Positions 21,117 through 30,475 of a DNA stretch of 64,000 bases are shown piece after piece (the first letter of the stretch is position 1; the number at the start of each line of letters is the position of its first letter). The position numbers and the translations under genes are program-made. Under the pieces are notes generated by a model that had not been told where the DNA came from, did not search any database, and saw nothing but the letters and a program-made list of their open reading frames with translations. Origin of the DNA: Lepidostoma basale (Eukaryota; Arthropoda; Insecta; Trichoptera; Lepidostomatidae); the NCBI GenBank assembly GCA_022606425.2, contig JAHDVF020001467.1, positions 620,001-684,000 on the forward strand, in the 5' to 3' direction.

Positions 21117-21545
21117 GGATGCTTAATACGAATGAAAATGTATGTTTTCTAGAAGTATTATTAAAATTTATGTGTATGACATGTTTCACCTCTCTACAGC
21201 ATTCACCTAATCAAATGCTAAGGCAGGCGTAGTATGTCATGCATATAATTGTAATAACTTTTTGCCAACATTGTTTATTAACATTACTTTTTTGCACTTT
21301 TCACAAACATGTTTTGAGACAAAAACTTATCTTTTTCAGTCCATGAATTTTGAAAATCATACAATGAATTAGGGAAGTTTTCCGAAACATGTTTGTGAAA
21401 ATAGCAACAAAGTGTTGTGAACATACAATGTTTCCAAAAAGTTATTCAATTATGAATCCATAACACAAAGTGATGACGAATATAGAAGAAATATAATAAA
21501 ATTATTTAATATGGAGTTTTACATCATTGTTCAAGAAACAATAAA
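21117..21545. repeat. FB-A interrupted by an FB-J copy
   Basis: FB-A left part at 21117-21240 (AATACGAATGAAAATG, TTTTCTAGAAG, GACATGTTTCACC). FB-J-like sequence follows at 21250-21490 (GCACTTTTCACAAACATG; CCGAAACATGTTTGTGAAAA; the end ATAACACAAAGTGATGACGA). FB-A then resumes at 21495-21545 with its right terminus TGTTCAAGAAACAATAAA. The FB-J cores are decayed: one strand reads CTGAAAA, the other has CAAA for GAAA. Confidence 0.6.
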
Positions 21546-23088
21546 TATTATGGACCCTCTCCGTGTTTATTATACAAATATAATTTTTTTTTTTTTTTCA
21601 GAATTCGGTCGTTGCATGTGCGTGAAACATTATTTTTTGGTTCTTTTTAATCTTCCACGTAGCCATTTCCACTAAATAAACTCGAAGATCCTTCAACATG
21701 TTCGTTTTTTTTTTACATTCTATTACATATGACATACTATATGTAGTGAAGAATTTTAAATATATTTTTTAGCGCTTTTCAATTACTATAAAGTTTCACA
21801 AATACCAGGACCATTAGTTTGCACACTTTCTTGCCGAGTTAATTAATTCTCACTAAAACCAATCTCAGTATCTGCAACCTTAAAGTATTTTTCATGCATA
21901 TTCATAATTCCTCACAATCACGAAATCTCAAACAAAGGGAAGCTGTAGAATAAACCAGAAGTTTCTAAACTCCTTCTCTAAAGACAATAGAAAACGGAAA
22001 CAATGTCAATATTAGCGACTCACCTTTGGCGGGCTAGGTTCACGAAAATGTCACCAGATTGCGCTAATTAATTTCTTGTCATCCATTTTTCGTGCGCTTC
22101 CCGGCGTGGAGATGACAGGTGGCCGTAGCGAGTATCAGGAGCACAGTAAGGCGGGGAGGTGGGCTGGCGGCGCCGTACCGCCGACCGTGATTACCATCTT
22201 TCGCCAATTAGTAGAGCACACAAAACTCCTCCTGGCGCTATGCGCTCCTGGTATGCCAACTTGGCAGAGCCGTACGAGTTCAGAGAAAAAAATCTGCGAA
22301 CAACATTAATTACGTGCGTGTATTTTTTTTTTCATTGATATTTCATGAACAAACTTTTCACTTATCAACACAATAATTCATATTTTATTTATTTAAGGTA
22401 TATTCGTAATTTAAGTGACATTTTATGTATACGGCCAGTGTCCCTTTTTTTAGAAGAGTATTTGTATAGAAAACGTTTTTACTAGAACTATCTGCTAAAC
22501 ATTGCAAATGCAAAATACATGTTATTTAAATCAACACTCTTATTTTTTTATTTGCGAAGATTCACTGCGTTTATTTGATTACGAGTACCTGATACCACCC
22601 TGCAGCTTATATCTCCTTCCCAGGGGGCAACGTGACTACCTTATGATTGAGATGATTATTACTAAGTTGGAAAATTATTATTATTATTATTAATTACGTG
22701 GCAACACTGCGACAATGGCATCGTTAATGACTTGTTGCGAAGTTCCTGAGGACGGCAGGAGGGGGGAGGTACCTGCTTTGAAATATTCCATCACCGAAAA
22801 TAATAATTCAGGACTTAAGTCTCCAAAATTATTAAGCTCAGGAGCTAATTGAAAAGCTTGAACTCGCCCTGTGTACATTGAGCTTAATTTTTAAATTATG
22901 TTATTCAAAAACGTACCTCCAGGAATATTAATAATATTTTATAGGGCTGAAGTTCATATATGAGAACCAATCATTAAATTAAAGGATATTTTGGTACAAT
23001 TGTACGATCCATTCAAATAACAAATGCGACGCGCTATTATGAAAATATTTTTAAAATATGTACACAAATAACAAGAAATTATAGGTTA
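21546..23088. other. No gene; GC island at 22020-22320
   Basis: 22020-22320 is a sharply GC-richer block (GGCGGGGAGGTGGGCTGG near 22152) unlike any repeat here; it is a candidate conserved non-coding element. 22690-22880 is also complex. An ATT tract lies at 22675-22692. The 77- and 62-codon frames are not recognisable proteins. Confidence 0.45.
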
Positions 23089-23166
23089 TAATTAGGAAAT
23101 TGAAAATAACTTTGTTTAATCCACAAAATTTTGTAGATTCAACAAAGTTATTTTCAATTTCCTAAG
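23089..23166. repeat. Perfect hairpin FB-L
   Basis: The arms TTAGGAAATTGAAAATAACTTTGTT (split here into TTAGGAAATTGAAAATAA and CTTTGTT, from 23093) and their complement ending at about 23165 pair over about 25 bp around a 24-nt centre that is itself partly symmetrical (CCACAAAATTTTGTAGA). Too short for a transposon with a gene; probably the collapsed end pair of a foldback. Confidence 0.7.
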
Positions 23167-24196
23167 TATATTACTATGGAATTCCACAATGCCTTAGCGC
23201 TCAATAATTAAAATTATAGATTAACTAACGGTTTTATTTCAATTCATTATTTTATAAATAACATCTTAAAACACTACATATTTATGATAGATTTTTTTTT
23301 TTCATCAATGGTGAATTTTAAAGATTTCTTAAGTTTTATATACGAGTAGTTAAGATTAAAGTTTAGATTTACCGAATACGTTCATCTTAAAAACAACTCT
23401 CTGTAGACAAAATTGAATTATTATATATTTTTTGGTCGTTAAAACATACCATTCGTGTATATTCCTATAGAATAAACAGTTATGATATACAGTTGATGAA
23501 CAACTTGTTATGTACATTTTTAAATTTGTTTTAATCGTAAAGTTAACTATTTTCGACGTTAGATATCACTTTGTATAATTTAATATTTAATTATGCTTAT
23601 TATAATAGATGAACGAAATATTATATTTTATGAAGCACTTAATAAGTAGATTTGAATCTCATATATGTTTTGATTGTTTGATCGTTTATGAAAATATGTA
23701 TTATAAAACGATAATTGGGTGTATTACCTAAATACAAATTAGGATTAAAAAAATATTAGCGAGTACCGTTTTTTTATTTATAAAAACGGTACCTACTTAG
23801 AAAACACACTGATATAACATATCTGATTTTTAAGTCTCATCTAGACATTTACTAATAGTATACGTTATATATGAATAAATTCAATCATGTATTGATTGTT
23901 CATTAAATACTTTTTATATGTAAATACATGCAGGGTAAGATTTTCGTTAAAACTTGTCCTATTTTCTTATAAGCACCCGTGGTACGGCGAGTACCTAGTC
24001 AGATGAGAGATCGGGGCCTCTTTAGGTTGACAATATAAGAGGATAAAACTTCCCTCCAAGGTACACTTTAATTAATTAGCCCCGAGTCTCCTCGCCGCTC
24101 CCCTCGCGGCTTCTGTTACCCTGGTAGCTGGACGGAAAATATGGAATAAATTAATGATAGGAGCAGGACCAAATTGTAGTAACTACTAATTTTATA
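23167..24196. other. No gene; GC island at 23965-24135
   Basis: AT-rich up to 23950. A small hairpin (GGTACCGTTTTT/AAAAACGGTACC-like) is at 23763-23793. 23965-24135 is a GC-richer unique block with CCCCGAGTCTCCTCGCCGC near 24081. Confidence 0.4.
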
Positions 24197-24302
24197 TTTC
24201 TTCTATGTTCGCCATACTTTGTGTTGTAGATGGTTTATTTGTCTTTTAATTTTTTATGTACTTTGTATATACAACATTAACTTTAAAAAAAAAAATTAAA
24301 TT

Positions 24303-24350
24303 ACATATCAGACATGTTTGAGACAACCGGTCCTTCTTCATTGATACATA
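24303..24350 (-). ncRNA. Hammerhead-like motif, FB-C left arm (mutated)
   Basis: The minus strand has stem I strands TGTATCA and TGATATG, core ATGAAGA (C3 to A), stem II GGAC/GTCT, CAAA in place of GAAA, the palindrome ACATGT and a GTC site (24313-24311). Two invariant core bases are lost, so it should be inactive although stem I pairing is complete. Confidence 0.6.
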
Positions 24351-24502
24351 TTATACAGATACATATTTAAAATATATAAAAAATTGAAAATATGATCAGT
24401 TTTGACAGATTTATAAAAATGTATCTTTATAACATCTGTCAAAACTGATCATATTTGCAATTTTTTTATAATATTTTAAATATACGAGTATATCTTTATA
24501 AG

Positions 24503-24549
24503 ATGTATCACTGAAGAAGGACCGGTTGTCCGAAACATCTCTGATATGT
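24503..24549 (+). ncRNA. Hammerhead ribozyme motif, FB-C right arm (best in window)
   Basis: Self-cleaving RNA architecture. Stem I strand ATGTATCA (24503-24510); invariant CTGAAGA (24511-24517); one extra A; stem II GGAC-CGGTT-GTCC (24519-24531); GAAA (24532-24535); CAT; site CTC (24539-24541); stem I partner TGATATGT (24542-24549). Eight stem I pairs are seen, two of them G-U. Deviations: the extra A between core and stem II, and C instead of G before the site, which opens one stem III pair. The very short palindromic stem III is like the minimal type I hammerheads reported from animal retroelements, which may work as dimers. Confidence 0.75.
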
Positions 24550-24745
24550 AATTTTTTTTTTTTTAAGTTAGTGTTGTATTTACAAAGTACATAAAAAAGA
24601 AAAAGACAAATACTGATTTTAAATTTACGTTTATAGATATGTAGTATTTTATTACTTTTGCGTTAGTTGTAAATTTAAATAAACGTGACCTATATGGAAA
24701 ATGATGTATAATATTCTATGATATATTTGTATTATTATCCAGTTA

Positions 24746-24867
24746 AAAAGCGTATATAATAATATTATATATGATATATATATGACTATTTTAAGATAAT
24801 TAAAAAAAGCGTATATAATAATATTATATATGATATATATATGACTATTTTAAGATAATTAAAAAAA
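24746..24867. repeat. Two tandem copies of a 59-bp AT-rich unit
   Basis: The unit starting AAAGCGTATATAATAATATT at about 24747 repeats exactly 59 bp later (24806). Both contain ATATATGACTATTTTAAGAT. Near-identity suggests a recent local duplication. Confidence 0.85.
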
Positions 24868-24887
24868 TAAATTGTGAATTTTTTACA

Positions 24888-24950
24888 TATTAAATATAAA
24901 ATACATTTTTTTTAGAAAACAAGCATTTTCATCCGTATTAATTAAAGACA
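24888..24950. repeat. FB-A right-arm fragment
   Basis: TTTTAGAAAACAAGCATTTTC followed by CCGTATTAATT, the outer part of one FB-A arm. It sits just after the tandem 59-bp units. Confidence 0.5.
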
Positions 24951-25514
24951 GGAGTACTTGATAACATATCAGGCATATGATCAAACTGTTATTATTATAT
25001 GAATAGCACCAAATAGTCATAAATATAAATTTAAAAGGTTTTAAAAATATACAATATAAATGGCAAAAACATACAAAAGAATGTTGTCTTCCATGTTCCT
25101 CTGGGATAGCAATAAATAATTTCATACAATTTAATTATTGTCTCTTGCTCATGGATTTTAAAAATCATTATTCCACGTTGCATTACTTGTCTATTTACGT
25201 ATCTATTTTTTTAAACATATTAATTGTTAGTTTGAACACGACATTAAGAATATTAAACATTATATCTTTAGAATTTTATGAAATCAATTACATTAATGAA
25301 ATTAAATAAATTCACAATCAATCTTTCCAACAAGATTGGTTTCCCAGGGTACGATATACCAATATAATATAATATAAAAAAGATAGATGACTAAAACAAT
25401 ATTAAATGAATTCGAATTTAACATATTTATTTAATTTCCCATATCTTTTAAAGGTGTGTATTAAACTGCATCAGATATAAAAAATGAAACATTGATTTTA
25501 GATTTTATTTGATA
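24951..25514. other. No feature recognised
   Basis: AT-rich. The 80-codon minus frame at 24883-25125 is compositionally biased and overlaps the FB-A fragment; I treat it as chance. Confidence 0.4.
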
Positions 25515-25925
25515 ATTAATACAAATGAAAACATCTGTTTTCGGTGAGTTTTGTTTTATTATATGGGAATGACATGTTTCGCCATTTGATAATGCCTTAG
25601 CATGGCGAAACAATTTTTTATATTATTTTTTGTTAAATCGCTCTTTACATAATGACAGCATGATCCAAATCGATGTAAAGAGTATTATAGCTATCATAGT
25701 GATTCTCGTGACATGTGATAGGTAGCTTATATATCCCCATTTATTGTCACGTGAATTCTACACCAGACCAAATTCAGTGTGAGAATCGCACTGCCCCCGC
25801 CGGGAATCGAACCCGAAACCTTCGGGGTGGCAGTCAATGCACTTACCACTCAGCCACGAAGGTTGTCGTTCCCATTTTATAAAACAATTCTAGAAAACGT
25901 AAGTTTTCATTGGTATTAATTATTT
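25515..25925. repeat. FB-A interrupted by SINE-1
   Basis: FB-A runs from 25515 through its left arm, a very short loop, and the right-arm core (TTTGATAATGCCTTAGCATG, then GCGAAACA at about 25601-25608). SINE-1 intervenes, and FB-A resumes at about 25866 with GTTCCCATTTTATAAAAC, TTCTAGAAAAC and CATTGGTATTAATT. The break falls between GAAACA and the GTC position of the hammerhead-like core. Confidence 0.75.
25612..25865 (-). mobile_element. SINE-1, tail type I, best-preserved boxes
   Basis: The minus-strand RNA polymerase III promoter is intact: A box TGGCTGAGTGG (25856-25846) and B box GGTTCGATTCC (25813-25803) match the TRGYNNARNNG and GGTTCGANNCC consensus exactly. Body and type I tail (TTTGGATCATGCTG, AAAGAGCGATTTAAC) follow. 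The microsatellite tail is short. The head resembles tRNAs with a GTGGCTGAGTGGTAAG arm, but I cannot name the parent tRNA. Confidence 0.88.
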
Positions 25926-26964
25926 GATATATAGTTGTACATTACTGTTAAAGAATTAATAAATATTTTACACGTTACTTACAATTATGATTGAAATAAT
26001 TAATATGATGAATAAGATGTATTACAAAGACACTGCAGAAACAGTGAAGTTTGTTTTTATAAATGGTTTTCATTAACAAGATGAAGATCTTATCCGCAGA
26101 AAGGTAACAGGGTGGCAGTAGCAGAAAGAGGCACGTGTAGCTATTAATTCCTGGAGTCATCCCTCTCTCTCCCCCGCGGCCGCCTAAGTACTCAGAAATA
26201 CAAACATTCAATTAAAATGCAAAGTAACACGGCAAAAGGTAAAGGCGCAGATACTCGGGGCGAGGCACTTATTTATACAATTACAACTGCGGGAGCTTCT
26301 TCAAAGGGGTGGTTCAGGTTAACAAAAATATTATATTTTCATAATTTTTTAATATAAGTTAAAAAAAAACATTATTAATTTTAGCGGCTCTATTACAAAT
26401 CACATATAATAATAATGCTCACTTTGTGTTCTTAAATGATATAAGTATTTTATGTTTCCTTATTTTTTTACAATATATTTTAAAATCATTTTAGATTTAT
26501 TTCAGTTTGTCGAAAAATAGTAAAGAGCTTAGAAGTAAGTAATTTATAGCTGCTTGAATAATTGCAGCAATCACAGCAATAAATTCATATCAAAATTGAT
26601 ATATTGAATTTCACGTTTTAAAAAATTTATATATTTAATAACGTTTTTGGTTTTGGTTTTGTATACTCCATTTTTTATTTGAAGAAAAACTATTTATAAA
26701 TTATTAATTGTTTAATTTGGTCAGGTGTTATAGTCAAGTAACAAAAATAAAGCATTAGAGGATATCAACAACAATTGGCGAAATAGGTGTCGCGACAATT
26801 TCATCTGATTTTGAGGAACAATAACTAATGTTAAAGTATGTTTCTGCCAAAACAATGAATGATTATCAAATTCTAAGACTCATAATTCCACTTTTTCATT
26901 TTATTTATTCGGACAGTTTTGTCCTAAATTTTAATTAATGGAATCATAAATACAACTGTTTTAG
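25926..26964. other. No gene; unique block at 26090-26320
   Basis: 26090-26320 is complex and GC-richer (CTCTCTCCCCCGCGGCCGCC at 26163) and not repeated in the window. The 78-codon minus frame across it has no domain. The rest is AT-rich. Confidence 0.4.
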
Positions 26965-27151
26965 TCCTCTTCCCCTTTCTTAGTCGTATTCCACGTGATT
27001 GAGGGTTGTGTCCATCCTGAAAACTATTGACCACGGCACGCCATGCGCTCCTGTCACCCGTCAGTCTCCAGGCTGTAGCTAATGAGGGACCAGTTAGATC
27101 CCTAATTTGATCGGACCAGCGCCTTGGTGGTCGTCCTTGTGGTCGCCTTCT
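26965..27151 (-). mobile_element. LINE ORF C-terminus fragment
   Basis: About 62 codons open on the minus strand encode a LINE reverse transcriptase tail: RGRPPRRWSDQIRDLTG-like sequence, then ATAWRLTGDRSAWRAV and HNPQSRGIRLRKGK. This is characteristic of insect non-LTR elements. It abuts another LINE end (27152-27680) in the same orientation, which may have inserted here. Confidence 0.75.
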
Positions 27152-27690
27152 ATCTTCTTCTTCTTCCTGTGCCGTGTCAGGTCCCCCCGACGTTGGCGAT
27201 CACTCCGGCGAAAACCTCCCTGTCCTGCGCTGCCCGAAACAGGTCATCCACCGCCCTCATTCCGGTCCACTCTCTAATGTTGCGCAGCCAGGACATCTGT
27301 TTTCTGCCAACTCCCCGTCTTCCCTCTATCTTGCCCTCCAATATAAGTCGGAGGAGGCGGTACTTTTCTCCACGCAGCACGTGACCCAAATATGAGACCT
27401 TTTTCACTTTGACATTCGACAACAGCTCTCTCTTGGCTCCGGCTCTCCTAAGTACTTCGACGTTACTGACCTTTTCGGTCCAAGGTATACGAAGCATTCT
27501 TCTGTGTATCCACATTTCGAATGCTTCTAACCGATTCATTACGTTCACGTTTAGAGTCCATGTTTCACTTCCGTATAATAGAGCTGACCATATGTAAGCT
27601 TTTATCATTCTTTGTCGAAGTTTAAGATTTAAATTATCGTCACAGAAGAAGGGTCTCATCTTATTAAATGCAGCACGTGCAACTATCTTA
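27152..27690 (-). mobile_element. LINE-M 3' end (EAFEMW family), open frame
   Basis: A 160-codon open frame (27659-27177) encodes the C-terminus of a LINE: LLYGSETWTLNVNVMNRLEA, FEMWIHRRMLRIPW, VSYLGHVLRGEKYRLL, KIEGRRGVGRKQ, SWLRNIREWTGM, then a stop. A ~15-nt 3' UTR and (GAA)n follow. No frameshift is visible, so insertion may be fairly young. CTATCTT occurs at both edges (27150-27156, 27683-27689), a possible short target duplication. Confidence 0.85.
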
Positions 27691-28197
27691 AAGGAGTTTA
27701 ATTAAATAGTATTGTTTTTAACAAAAAAATATTAAATGAAATGCGCCCTTGCACTAGTTTCATTTCCTTTATTTATTATTTTATTAATATAACTTTATTA
27801 TTTTATTTGTAAACTTAATGCACCCTCGGGCGGGTGGCTCTCTGGGAAGTAGAAGAATCTTCGGGACTCTTGAGTAGAACACGGAAGTTAAACAGTCGTG
27901 TCAGAATTAAGGGATGCTCAGGGGGTGAGTAGGTACTCCAGGAAGTGAGGAGATTCCAACGGTAAAGAAGTGGTTTCAGATTTTTCCCACCCTTATTCAC
28001 AAGTTAATTGAAAATAAATAATTGTTCTTTTGATAAAGAAAAGATTTCTGTATTTATTTTAAGATTTTTGTACTGAAAAAATATATGCGTATAACCAACA
28101 CATCATCATACTGCTGTCTTTTTATTAAAACGTTTCTTTGAATACGTACCAAATGATATTATAATATCTTGTATCCTTGGTTCATTTTAAAACTAGA
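27691..28197. other. No gene; unique block at 27815-28005
   Basis: 27815-28005 is GC-richer and unique in the window (GCACCCTCGGGCGGGTGGC near 27820). The 61-codon minus frame has no recognisable content. Confidence 0.4.
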
Positions 28198-28424
28198 TTT
28201 ATTATTATTATTATATTATTATTTTCATCGCTCTTTACATTATTACAGCGCAAGCCAAATCGACGTAATGGGAATAGCTATCATATTAATTCTTATGACA
28301 TGTAAGAGGTAGTATATCTATGGCCATCGTCACGTGAATTTTTACACCAAACCAAAGATAGTATAACAACCCGAGACCTTCGATGTGGCAGTCATAGCTC
28401 TTGGCACTCGGCCGCGAAGGTCGC
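28198..28424 (-). mobile_element. SINE-1, tail type I, B box deleted
   Basis: Head, body and type I tail with an ATT tract (28198-28224) are present. About 30 bp spanning the B box are missing (AACAACCCGAGACC joins across), so the copy lost its internal promoter after or during insertion. Confidence 0.8.
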
Positions 28425-28729
28425 TCTCATCGTCATCAATGAAAATTTCTTAAATGTGTAAATTGCTAAATAGTCCAGCGATTTTGCAAATGGGTTAATT
28501 ATTATTTATTGTCCCTATTAAAACGCAACTTATAAATGTCATTAATATTTTAAGAAATGTACATATCACAAAATATTTAATAGCTGGAAAATTGATTCGA
28601 CCATAGACCACTAAGGATATTTAACATTAAAAATAATTACTTAGCATTTCTGAAAGACAAAACAAAGATGAGAGATTATGCAGTTTTGCAGCTCATCCAT
28701 ACTATTAATACGAGTTATACAATAATAGA
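28425..28729. other. No feature recognised
   Basis: AT-rich spacer between SINE-1 and a LINE fragment; nothing to support. Confidence 0.4.
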
Positions 28730-29216
28730 TTCTTCTTCTTTTTCCTCCTGACTCTTCCCGTTACTCGTGGTCGGTTTTTTTTTATCATTTGACGCCAGGT
28801 ATTTCTTTCGTAGGCAGCTTCCTCCTTAAGGCCTAGGGCCTTTATATCCATCTGCACATTCGTCAGCCAGGTAGTTTGAGGTCTTCCTCTCCCTTTCTTA
28901 CTGGTCACGGAAAGACACATTTTCACGACATGGTTGTAAGGTGTCCTCATCACGTGACCGTATCATCAGAGCCTTGCTTCTGACAACTTATGTTTTATAG
29001 GGGCTACCTTGAAACTTCCCCTCACATATATTTGCCCACTTTGTCTTTCAATGTGATTCCTCTCGACCACCGCAGCATGCACATATCTGTTGTATGGGGT
29101 TTTTGTGCATAGATCTTTTTAGCTGGCCATACTTCGTTTCCGTATAGTAATGCCGGCCTGATAGCTATTTTATAAATCTTGCCCTTTGTCCTTATTGGCA
29201 TTTTTGGATCACACAA
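28730..29216 (-). mobile_element. LINE 3' end (GKIYKIAIRPALLYG family)
   Basis: Minus-strand coding remnants in two frames: MPIRTKGKIYKIAIRPALLY, CMLRWSRGITLKDKVG (29216-29022), then after a frameshift and stop YGHVMRTPYNHVVK, KKGRGRPQTTW, LTNVQMDIKALGL, NTWRQMI (28953-28705), ending in AAAAAGAAGAAGAATC. This is the C-terminal part of a LINE reverse transcriptase ORF and is clearly decayed. Confidence 0.82.
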
Positions 29217-30073
29217 AATTCAAATAATATAATAATAGCTGCGTTTGATATAAATAAGAAGAAAATTGCTAAGAAATATTCCGTCAGACAATGTATTTCT
29301 ACTAAATGCAAAAATCGTCCTCCAATATGTTAACTGAATATATTCCGATTGTAGCCCTAACCCATGTTCCTCTCCCACGAAACATAATTACCCTCTTCTG
29401 GTTGCTACAACACCGCGCTTTATTTACAGTACACGAAGGTAGAAGAAGAAAGATTCTTCCAAATGTAAATTGAGTTTTACGTTGTATTAAATGCGGGCTC
29501 GGAATTAAGGAGCAAGGTGGCAGACATCTCCTGCTTAGCATACAGCCCGGGGAGTAGGAAAGATTGCATAAATAATTTATTGCGCCCTGAAGGGGTAAGA
29601 AATGCTCCACGGCGAACACGCTTTAAAATCGTTTAATCTTTGAGAAATTTTTCGTTCTGGGGTGGATTTGAAAATCTTTAATTGAGACGATCACAGTTTA
29701 TCATTCTTTTGTTCATTAAGTAAACCTTAATTTTCAAGATAGATTTTTTACACAATAATTTTTTAAACCCATTTAAAATATATACATTTTTTATTATAAA
29801 ATTATTTGAATTATTTTAAAATTAAGATAGACTATGAAAATTGTATATGCTTCTTCTATTAATTGGCATTGGGTGATAGATTTAAAAAAAAAATTCCTAC
29901 CGTCAAATTTGTCCAGTTGATAAAGATGGGTATACTCGTATACATTTGTACCCTATCTACCCTTATTTTTGATACATCATTATTGATCATTTAAAATCCA
30001 AAGAAGAAGTATAACTTTCGATAACGTATTTGTTTCTATATTTACGTATTTTTAGAGATCTTAAATACATAAA
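29217..30073. other. No gene; unique block at 29340-29640
   Basis: 29340-29640 is complex and not repeated. A 105-codon minus frame (29302-29619) runs through it, but it has no domain, signal or codon pattern I trust. It is most likely non-coding unique DNA. Confidence 0.45.
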
Positions 30074-30475
30074 AACTAACTAACTAACTAACCATCACGC
30101 CGTCTCCCCGAAGGGGTAGGCAGAAAGAATGGACTGCCACACTTTTCTTTCCTGACATATTTCTCTCGCTTCCTCAACATTCATACATCGTGTCATGCAC
30201 GCGCGTCGATTTCTCTGACTCCTCACATGGCCGACATTCAATATTTGATTTATTTGATCGTGCCACGTTTTCCTCGGTCTTCCTCTATTTTTGGTTCCAT
30301 TCACATCATTAACATATAATTTTTTCACCATTCTTTCTGCTTTCATTCTTTCAATATGTCCAAACCATCTTAATGATCCTTTCATTATTTTGTTCATGAC
30401 ACCATCATTCGCACCGCATTCACTTCTTATATTTTCATTTGGCACTCTTATCATACATATATTTACGAAAATCTC
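30074..30475 (-). mobile_element. LINE-T 3' end, best-preserved coding copy
   Basis: A 119-codon open frame (30454-30095) is the cleanest LINE-T C-terminus: MIRVPNENIRSECG, NKIMKGSLRWFGHIERM, KKLYVNDVNGTKNRGRPRKT, WHDQINQILNVGHVRS, RRACMTRCMNVEEAREICQE, SILSAYPFGETA and stop. The stop TGA is followed by TGG and TTAG repeats, leaving almost no 3' UTR. The CCCC-TTC-GGGG hairpin overlaps the Y-P-F-G-E codons. It is 5'-truncated, so it cannot be autonomous. Confidence 0.9.

Larger units (their letters stand above)
24197..24616. repeat. Foldback element FB-C, complete
   Basis: About 420 bp. The left arm begins CTTCTATGTTCGCCATACTT and passes through a TACTTTGTATATACAAC block, an A-run and ACATATCAGACATGTTTG. 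The right arm mirrors it to AAGACAAATACTG. The inner part is also inverted: ATATGATCAGTTTTGACAG at 24391 and its complement at 24435. Each arm carries a hammerhead core in opposite orientation; the right one is intact. Confidence 0.85.

Noticed and set aside
25803..25860. tRNA gene on the minus strand (also at the other SINE-1 copies)
   Set aside because: A and B boxes are good, but the sequence continues into the shared SINE body in every copy and lacks a proper acceptor stem, so it is a SINE head and not a tRNA gene.
29302..29619. 105-codon minus-strand frame as a host gene
   Set aside because: No domain, no start context, low-complexity composition and no neighbouring exons; similar frames occur by chance on both strands in this window.
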